From positions 1-22,419 of IMG/VR virus record IMGVR_UViG_3300042482_000009: a stretch of 22,419 nucleotides of DNA; one strand, written 5' to 3'. Position 1 is the stretch's first letter. The number at the start of each line of letters is the position of its first letter. The notes under the pieces were generated by a model. It was not told where the DNA came from, ran no database searches, and worked only from the letters and a program-made list of their open reading frames with translations. A program made the translations under genes and the position numbers. Positions 14,604 to 19,326 of the stretch are shown here, one piece after another. Source of the DNA: a virus.

Positions 14604-14629
14604 CACAACGGCATAATGCTTATGTTGTG
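14604..14629 (-). other. Bulged inverted repeat between zinc-ribbon and scaffold genes
   Basis: Outer arms CACAA/TTGTG and inner arms CATAA/TTATG, separated by a three-base bulge, close a three-base loop. No uridine tract follows, so it is not a typical terminator. It spans the end of the zinc-ribbon gene and the scaffold leader and could be an mRNA processing or stability element. Confidence 0.4.
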
Positions 14630-14847
14630 GCTTTGCGCTCTGCCACCAACTTTTCACGATGTTTCTTGTCAAATTTCATCCATGACGATGGAAAATGACC
14701 AGACCATCCTTCCAAGTTGACGCTTGGTGCGCTGATTGTGCGATTGGCTGAACCACCGCACTCACACTGAGTTTCCTGTGTCTCATAATCACAGTACCTC
14801 TCAATTCTGTGTCCACTTACGCAGACAAATTCATACATTCTTTTCAT
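14620..14847 (-). CDS. Small zinc-ribbon protein (FmdB-like)
   Basis: 75 residues from ATG 14847, five bases after GAGGA; a second ATG at 14838 is possible. MYEFVCVSGHRIERYCDYET with Cys9 and His13, then QCECGG with Cys28 and Cys30, gives a likely four-ligand zinc site in the manner of short FmdB-type ribbons. The C-terminal part (SVNLEGWSGHFPSSWMKFDK, then a basic helix) is seen in phage versions of this family. Role unknown; found beside capsid-assembly genes. Slight overlap with the gene before it. Confidence 0.75.
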   Translation of the reverse strand: MKRMYEFVCVSGHRIERYCDYETQETQCECGGSANRTISAPSVNLEGWSGHFPSSWMKFDKKHREKLVAERKATT

Positions 14848-15070
14848 TCAATTCCTCGTAGGCTCGTTCGCTGACCTCTCTCAAGGTTTTCAGCCAAGTC
14901 AAGATGGAAAGTTCACCTTTTCTGAACATCAAGGTCTTTTCATCAGGAATTACGCTTATATTATTGAGTGACTCTATCATATTGTCAATATCAATAATTA
15001 AATCCTTCCACCCCTGATTTCCCATCATCTCAAATCGGGATTCGTAATACTTTTGTAGGTCAGGACTCAT
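14831..15070 (-). CDS. Conserved podophage hypothetical protein, 79 residues
   Basis: Helical protein starting MSPDLQKYYESRFEMMGNQG followed by WKDLIIDIDNMIESLNNI, then DEKTLMFRKGELSILTWL and KTLREVSERAYEELNE. The combination SPDLQKYYESRF...GWKDL...K.L.FRKGEL.I..WL is one I recall from many podophages, with unknown function, near the scaffold gene. ATGA overlap with the upstream stop. No membrane span or catalytic motif. Confidence 0.78.
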   Translation of the reverse strand: MSPDLQKYYESRFEMMGNQGWKDLIIDIDNMIESLNNISVIPDEKTLMFRKGELSILTWLKTLREVSERAYEELNEKNV

Positions 15071-15288
15071 GGCATTGCCGCTTTGATCTCGTCAACCGTG
15101 GATGCTGAATCAATGGCAGTCTGCATAGCCGCATACTTCTCACGCACAGCTTGCCTTGCCGCTTCTGCCGCTGTTGCCTCTGAGGGAATGGTTGCCTTGA
15201 TGTCCAAGGGCGCAAACTCAGCAGACCTTGCTTCTCTGCGCTTGTCGTGGGCAATACCCTTGGCTTTGTCAATGTTGATGGTAATCAT
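15067..15288 (-). CDS. Small helical protein, possible fibre-assembly partner
   Basis: 73 residues. Start set at ATG 15288, which overlaps the previous stop (ATGA) and lies five bases after GGGAG; another ATG at 15300 lies further inside the previous gene. Sequence ITINIDKAKGIAHDKRREAR, then SAEFAPLDIKATIPSEATAA and an alanine-rich helix ending STVDEIKAAMP. The K.IAHDKRR..R..EF.PLD pattern is common next to fibre genes and resembles the C-terminal part of fibre-assembly proteins. Chaperone role is inferred from position and from the paired gene upstream. Confidence 0.7.
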   Translation of the reverse strand: MITINIDKAKGIAHDKRREARSAEFAPLDIKATIPSEATAAEAARQAVREKYAAMQTAIDSASTVDEIKAAMP

Positions 15289-15470
15289 GCGTACTCCCAT
15301 GCGTTACGGAATGTGCGGTCTGTTGGAATGTCAGCGACATCCACAATCTTGTAAGGCTTGCCAGCAGGGACATCCTTGGCGGCAATTTCCTCAATAGTTA
15401 AACCGCATTCAGGTGCTGGAACAATGATGGCTACACCATCGTCTGTTGGAAAAATTATTCTTTGGTTCAT
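15285..15470 (-). CDS. Small protein, possible fibre-assembly partner
   Basis: 61 residues after an AAGGA site. MNQRIIFPTDDGVAIIVPAP is a beta-hairpin-like start; then CGLTIEEIAAKDVPAGKPYK and IVDVADIPTDRTFRNAWEYA. The ending (I-P-x-D-R-T-F-R-N-A-W) is one I know from small phage genes beside tail-fibre genes, where a similar segment occurs in fibre-assembly or chaperone-like proteins. With the 73-residue gene after it, this looks like a split two-gene version of a single assembly protein. The family memory is fairly strong; the function is inferred. Confidence 0.72.
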   Translation of the reverse strand: MNQRIIFPTDDGVAIIVPAPECGLTIEEIAAKDVPAGKPYKIVDVADIPTDRTFRNAWEYA

Positions 15471-15482
15471 GGTTTATCCTTG

Positions 15483-15977
15483 TTAACGATGAAAAACAGC
15501 ACAAATGCTTACTGAATCATAGGATGATGTTGCGCTTTGACAATTAAATCTGAATGCACTTGTGGTTGGCGCAACAGTTTCGGAAGCAACAACAATAAAG
15601 CCATAACCTCCCTGTCCAGACTCAGACCGTCTTGATAATGTATAGCCATAATTAACATCAGGCATGGCAGTCGTGAAGTTCACCGAGTAATCACCAGTAC
15701 CGTTATCCGTAATACTAGTCACATTTCCACTTGCACGAATAGCCACAGTACCTGTGCCATTGAAGTTCACCCAAGCCCTTGCCATATACAAAGGTGCAGT
15801 GCCTGACACAGTAGCAATCTGTGCTGAATCAATGTTTGGTGTTGTCAGCGTTGGGCTTGTTATTGTCTTGTTTGTCAGCGTTTGTGTGTCAGTTGTGCCA
15901 ACCCCTGCGCCAGCAGTATTAGCCAAGCCACCTGCTGGATATGTAATTCCACTTGTTCCTGATATTGTTACAGGCAT
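15483..15977 (-). CDS. Fibre-like protein, type B C-terminal module
   Basis: 164 residues, after AAGGGG. N-terminus (ISGTSGITYPAGGLANTAGA, then TDTQTLTNKTITSPTLTTPN) is the repetitive threonine-rich stem common in phage fibres. From about residue 68 comes a module shared with the gene at 18604-19014: RAWVNFNGTGTVAIR, NVTSITDNGTGDYSVNFTTA, then M.D.NY. The last 50 residues differ from that paralogue. All-beta composition and the array context support a trimeric fibre or fibre-tip subunit. Probably one of several alternative or stacked adhesin parts. No self-cleaving chaperone domain seen. Confidence 0.8.
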   Translation of the reverse strand: MPVTISGTSGITYPAGGLANTAGAGVGTTDTQTLTNKTITSPTLTTPNIDSAQIATVSGTAPLYMARAWVNFNGTGTVAIRASGNVTSITDNGTGDYSVNFTTAMPDVNYGYTLSRRSESGQGGYGFIVVASETVAPTTSAFRFNCQSATSSYDSVSICAVFHR

Positions 15978-15988
15978 GGTTGTTCCCC

Positions 15989-16807
15989 TTATTCGTAAAG
16001 GATGTTGATTGAACCAGCATCAAAGGTGTCTGTGCCGTTAGCTGTGGTAATACGAACACGATCTAAAGTTGTTGACAGCGTTTTTGTAAATCCTGAGATG
16101 TGCGCGCTTCTATCCGTTGCGCTAAAAGCCACAATACCTGCGCTTATCCATGTATTACTTCCAACTAATGTTAATGTCACGTTCCCAGACATTGTTTGTG
16201 CAGCCAAGCATGAAACTGTTGCTGCCATATAAGTCGTAGGCCACAATCCTGCCCCTGTCTGAGCGCCTGATGTTCCAACACTACCAACATAACCTGTCGC
16301 CGATATAGAACCATCACCTATTTGAACAGCTAAAGGACTCGTGCCATTCGTACTCACCCCATTAAACATCACAGTAATCCGTTTTACCCAACTCGGTATA
16401 TCTGTAAAGTTAATGCTCGTACCCGATGTAGAGTTTTGAGACACTCCACTAACCAATTGCGACCCAGTGCCCGGCACTGTTTGCATTGGATACCAAGTTG
16501 TATTTGACAACCTATATACATACGATGCCGCTGTTTTTGCTGGCAAGAATGTCACCGCATTTGACATTGACTGCCCTGTATTACCTTGAACAGTCAGTGC
16601 GGTAATTTGCTGTGATGAACTAAAAGTAATTGTCATCCCATCCGCAGGGGATGCTGGCATTGTGATTGTGCCTGTTGCTAATGTCCCCGCAGGGTTCATC
16701 ACCAAAACATTTGTTCCAGCCGCAAAGGTATATGAAAACCCTGTTGTTGGGGCTTGGTAGTCGTACTGCTGAAGCAGTCCGTTTGTGCCGTCAAGTTTGG
16801 CTGTCAT
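15989..16807 (-). CDS. Fibre-like protein, type A C-terminal module, long N-terminus
   Basis: 272 residues. MTAKLDGTNGLLQQYDYQAP opens a region (to about 115) ending in AASYVYRLSNTTWYPMQTVP, a beta-rich capping domain common in aquatic-phage fibres. From about residue 129 comes the type A module: SGTSINFTDIPSWVKRITVM, FNGVSTNGTS, a variable centre, then TLDRVRITTANGTDTFDAGS and INILYE at the end. The same two blocks recur in the genes at 16971 and 17998, with the centre diverged. This looks like a fibre head with conserved framework and variable face. The start overlaps the previous gene by 17 bases. Confidence 0.8.
   Translation of the reverse strand: MTAKLDGTNGLLQQYDYQAPTTGFSYTFAAGTNVLVMNPAGTLATGTITMPASPADGMTITFSSSQQITALTVQGNTGQSMSNAVTFLPAKTAASYVYRLSNTTWYPMQTVPGTGSQLVSGVSQNSTSGTSINFTDIPSWVKRITVMFNGVSTNGTSPLAVQIGDGSISATGYVGSVGTSGAQTGAGLWPTTYMAATVSCLAAQTMSGNVTLTLVGSNTWISAGIVAFSATDRSAHISGFTKTLSTTLDRVRITTANGTDTFDAGSINILYE
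15992..16069 (-). repeat. Type A C-terminal block, copy 1
   Basis: Encodes TLDRVRITT-NGTDTFDAGSIN and the end of the gene. Paralogous to 16974-17051 and 18001-18081. Conserved at both protein and DNA level by eye; the centre of each gene is not. Confidence 0.8.
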
Positions 16808-16961
16808 TTGTTATCTCTTGAGGTTGTTCAGCTTGCGTCTCTATCAATGCTTGCTGTTCAGCTTGTGCTACAGCCGCATCATGGGCCGCCTGTTCTTCAG
16901 GTGTGTACTCAACTTGAGTGACTTCACCAGTTTGGACATTTACTACGATTCTGTGTGTCAT
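16791..16961 (-). CDS. 56-residue conserved phage protein between fibre genes
   Basis: From ATG 16961, after AAGGA. MTHRIVVNVQTGEVTQVEYT, then PEEQAAHDAAVAQAEQQALI and a glutamine/glutamate-rich end. The MT.RIVVNVQTGEV...EYTPEEQA pattern is one I recall from small phage genes next to fibre genes, function unknown. The first half is a likely beta-hairpin, the rest a charged helix. It may be a fibre-associated or assembly protein like the pair at 15067-15470. Confidence 0.75.
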   Translation of the reverse strand: MTHRIVVNVQTGEVTQVEYTPEEQAAHDAAVAQAEQQALIETQAEQPQEITNDSQT

Positions 16962-16970
16962 GGTGTTTCC

Positions 16971-17498
16971 TTATTCATATAGGATGTTTATACTGCCTGC
17001 ATCGAAGGTGTCAGTGCCGTTGACTGTGGTTATGCGTACTCGGTCGAGAGTGCCTGTCAAAGTTACGCCACCAGCACACCATTGAGCATTGTTAGCAGTA
17101 CCTCTTCCCAAAGCGCCAGTTTCTGTCCAGACATTACTACCAAAACTAGTAATAGTCATATTTCCGTACCATAAATTAGCGGCAGCATTTGCTGCTGTAA
17201 ATATAAATCCAGCAGTAGACCTTACTGAAGTTACGCTTGCGGCATTATCACCTTGAGCGGCTGTAGCATCGTAAGATGTTGTCTGTACTGAACCAGCTCC
17301 AATTTGTACTAAAAGATTGCTTGTTCCGTTGGTAGAGACCCCATTCAACATCACCGTAATCCGCTTCACCCAACTGGGTATGCCAGTAAAGTCAATGCTT
17401 GTACCTGATGTAGAGGCAACAGCAGTGCCAGAGGTAATCCCCAGCACCGCACCTGAGTTGATTGTTACGCTTGCTGAACCATCAATGACTGTTGCCAA
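16971..17498 (-). CDS. Fibre-like protein, type A module, TTG start
   Basis: 175 residues. The only standard start in frame is TTG at 17498, eight bases after AAGGAG, which itself overlaps the stop of the homing endonuclease gene. The N-terminus is short (MATVIDGSASVTINSGAVLG). The type A module follows: SGTSIDFTGIPSWVKRITVM at about 32-51, LNGVSTNGTS, a variable centre, and a C-terminus TLDRVRITTVNGTDTFDAGS-INILYE. It lacks the long N-terminal domain of the 272-residue paralogue. Either a short fibre-head protein or a paralogue reduced during array rearrangement. Confidence 0.78.
   Translation of the reverse strand: MATVIDGSASVTINSGAVLGITSGTAVASTSGTSIDFTGIPSWVKRITVMLNGVSTNGTSNLLVQIGAGSVQTTSYDATAAQGDNAASVTSVRSTAGFIFTAANAAANLWYGNMTITSFGSNVWTETGALGRGTANNAQWCAGGVTLTGTLDRVRITTVNGTDTFDAGSINILYE
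16974..17051 (-). repeat. Type A C-terminal block, copy 2
   Basis: Paralogous to 15992-16069 and 18001-18081, closest by eye to the 18001 copy (for example both contain the 10-base CGGTCGAGAG on the + strand). Confidence 0.8.
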
Positions 17499-17510
17499 AA
17501 TATATTCTCC

Positions 17511-17996
17511 TTATGCGTGAAACATTGGATGAAATTTACTTTTTGCAAGTAAATACGCATTCGATGCTTCTTTCAAGGTTTCAAATGTACCAAGGTGAAT
17601 TTGTTTTTTATTGCAAACAATCTTGGCTCGAAATCTTTCTCCATACTTATACACGCCACGACATTGCAAAGAACCATGCGATCTTGGCTTAATGTCATTT
17701 TGCATATTTTCTTGTTGTGTAGCTTCTCGTAAATTTCCCCAGCGATTGTCCATTTTGTTTCGATTGCAATGGTCAATATAGTTCTCTGGAAATTCACCAG
17801 TCATGTACAAGTAAGCTAATCTATGCAAAAGATAGCGTTTGCCATCAATGTCAGCTTCAAGATACCCTGCTTTTGTTTTGCTACCAAGAATAGCGCCTAC
17901 TTTTTTCGCACTGCCTTTGCGGTTTTTTGCAACAACAAAATCGCCTGTTGCAGGGTTGTATGTGAAAAGTTCCTTCAATCTAGCTTGCGTAAGCAT
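17511..17996 (-). CDS. Free-standing HNH homing endonuclease with AP2 domain
   Basis: 161 residues from ATG 17996, five bases after GGAAGG; the open frame further upstream is a shadow of the preceding fibre gene. The N-terminus (LTQARLKELFTYNPATGDFV) is the usual opening of phage HNH-AP2 enzymes. The HNH core shows LLHRLAYLYMTGEFPENYID at about 56-75, HCNRNKMDNRWGNLREAT at 76-93 (His76, Asn80, Asn88 as candidate catalytic residues). A C-terminal AP2-type DNA-binding domain spans about 112-155 (RGVYKYGERFRAKIV, then IHLGTFETLKEASNAYLLAK). It would cut unoccupied alleles and spread by repair. It sits neatly between two fibre genes without breaking either frame. Confidence 0.9.
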   Translation of the reverse strand: MLTQARLKELFTYNPATGDFVVAKNRKGSAKKVGAILGSKTKAGYLEADIDGKRYLLHRLAYLYMTGEFPENYIDHCNRNKMDNRWGNLREATQQENMQNDIKPRSHGSLQCRGVYKYGERFRAKIVCNKKQIHLGTFETLKEASNAYLLAKSKFHPMFHA

Positions 17997-17997
17997 A

Positions 17998-18594
17998 TTA
18001 ACCTTCCCATAACAGATTGATTGAACCAGCATCGAATGTGTCAGTTCCATTGACGGTGGTGATGCGGACACGGTCGAGAGTTCCTGAAAGTGTTTTACTA
18101 CCCGCAGCAAAGAACATTGTGTTTGCTCCCGCCTCTCTGCTAAAAGACCCTGACCCAACCCATGCGTTGCTGCCCAACAAAGAAAATACAATGCTTCCAT
18201 TAATGGTAGCAGCCGCACCATGATTGGCGGAAGTTGTAATAAAAAAACCTGTTGTTCCGCTTTGACTTGAAGCTGATGAACTTTGAATAGAAGTGCAAGA
18301 TGTAATGTAGGAGGCGGTATCAACAGAGCCTGCTCCAAGCTGTATTTGGTACGGACTTGTGCTGGTTGTACTCACCCCATTAAACATCACTGTGATTTTC
18401 TTCACCCAACTGGGGATGCCTGTGAAATCAATAGATGTCCCACTGGTAGAGTTAACAGCAGTACCTTGCGTAATCCTTTGCAACTGCGCCCGAGACGCAT
18501 TGCTGTCAGTCCCAAAGAACTGTCCGTTGTATTCAAGGTTGCCAGCGGCTGGTGTACCAATCAGCGTGTCAGAAGTTAAAACAAGTATTGACAT
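17998..18594 (-). CDS. Fibre-like protein, type A module, third paralogue
   Basis: 198 residues. The N-terminus (ILVLTSDTLIGTPAAGNLEY, then NGQFFGTDSNASRAQLQRI) is a recurrent fibre-stem cap in aquatic phages and differs from those of the other type A genes. The module follows: TSGTSIDFTGIPSWVKKITV at about 50-69, MFNGVSTTSTS, a variable centre, and TLDRVRITTVNGTDTFDAGS-INLLWEG at the end. Ribosome site is weak (AAAGAAC). Directly followed by the homing endonuclease, whose Shine-Dalgarno lies in the last codons of this gene. Confidence 0.8.
   Translation of the reverse strand: MSILVLTSDTLIGTPAAGNLEYNGQFFGTDSNASRAQLQRITQGTAVNSTSGTSIDFTGIPSWVKKITVMFNGVSTTSTSPYQIQLGAGSVDTASYITSCTSIQSSSASSQSGTTGFFITTSANHGAAATINGSIVFSLLGSNAWVGSGSFSREAGANTMFFAAGSKTLSGTLDRVRITTVNGTDTFDAGSINLLWEG
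18001..18081 (-). repeat. Type A C-terminal block, copy 3
   Basis: Third copy of the conserved fibre C-terminus; ends LLWEG rather than ILYE. Confidence 0.8.
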
Positions 18595-18603
18595 GGTGTT
18601 CTT

Positions 18604-19014
18604 TCAACGGAAGATGGAAGCATTGACAAAAGTTGTGTCTGTTGCGGTTGTTGTATTGCCGACGATTGTTTGGATATTACAATTTCCAGCAGCCATAGAA
18701 GCAATCCGTGTAACCCAACCTCCACTACCAGAAGTAGCAACAAACGAATAATTCGCATCCAGCATCGCAGTTGTGAAGTTCACCGTATAGTCACCCGTAC
18801 CGTTATCCGTAATGCTCGTCACATTAAATGAACCCCGAATAGCGACTGTACTTGTACCATTAAAATTCACCCACGCACGACACACACCCACAGTCGCATC
18901 ATTCAGCACAGTGCCTGTGGTAGCTGGCAAAGTTAGCGTGGTAGTCCCAGCAACAGCAGGGGCGGCAATAGTTACCTGTCCTGATGTGTCTCCTGTTAAA
19001 ACAAGGGAAGCCAT
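18604..19014 (-). CDS. Fibre-like protein, type B module, short
   Basis: 136 residues after AAGGA. N-terminus SLVLTGDTSGQVTIAAPAVA then GTTTLTLPATTGTVLND is a well-known phage fibre segment. From about 46 comes the type B module: RAWVNFNGTSTVAIR, NVTSITDNGTGDYTVNFTTA, MLDANY, shared with the gene at 15483. The last 40 residues are unique (GNTTTATDTTFVNASIFR). Its N-terminal pattern is also echoed in the next gene (19024), which carries a different C-terminal end, so modules seem to be shuffled. Confidence 0.8.
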   Translation of the reverse strand: MASLVLTGDTSGQVTIAAPAVAGTTTLTLPATTGTVLNDATVGVCRAWVNFNGTSTVAIRGSFNVTSITDNGTGDYTVNFTTAMLDANYSFVATSGSGGWVTRIASMAAGNCNIQTIVGNTTTATDTTFVNASIFR

Positions 19015-19023
19015 TTCAATCCT

Positions 19024-19317
19024 TTACAAAATTACCCATCTAGAACCAGATGGAAGTGTGACAGATACTCCAGCATTCAAAGTAATTGCACCTACAGAAT
19101 GAGCGCAAGAACCAGAAGTCACTGAATATGAAGTAGTCACTGTTTTTGTATTTTCATAGATTGGCGCACCAGTTATCAATGCTGTTGATGATGTGACAAC
19201 AGGGATTGTTCCTGATAAAGCTGATAGCGTTTGCGTGTAATTGCTACTTGTGTTGGGTGATGTAACAGTGACTGTTCCAGACCCTGCCGCATTTCCTGAT
19301 ATGGCTACTTGAGACAT
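19024..19317 (-). CDS. Short fibre-like protein, type C end
   Basis: 97 residues after AAAGGA. N-terminus QVAISGNAAGSGTVTVTSPN then a NYTQTLSALSGTIPVVTS segment parallels the stem of the type B gene before it in map order. The C-terminus (YSVTSGSCAHSVGAITLNAG, VSVTLPSGSRWVIL) resembles the last 45 residues of the 728-residue fibre (YTIAAGQNGMSSGAVSVATG, VTVTVSTGSAWTVV). Likely a small trimeric fibre-tip element. Confidence 0.77.
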   Translation of the reverse strand: MSQVAISGNAAGSGTVTVTSPNTSSNYTQTLSALSGTIPVVTSSTALITGAPIYENTKTVTTSYSVTSGSCAHSVGAITLNAGVSVTLPSGSRWVIL

Positions 19318-19326
19318 TGTTTTCCT

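Noticed and set aside
18000-18338. Upstream extension of the homing endonuclease frame
   Set aside because: The extra part is a shadow of the fibre gene 17998-18594; ATG 17996 has a good ribosome site and family-like start.
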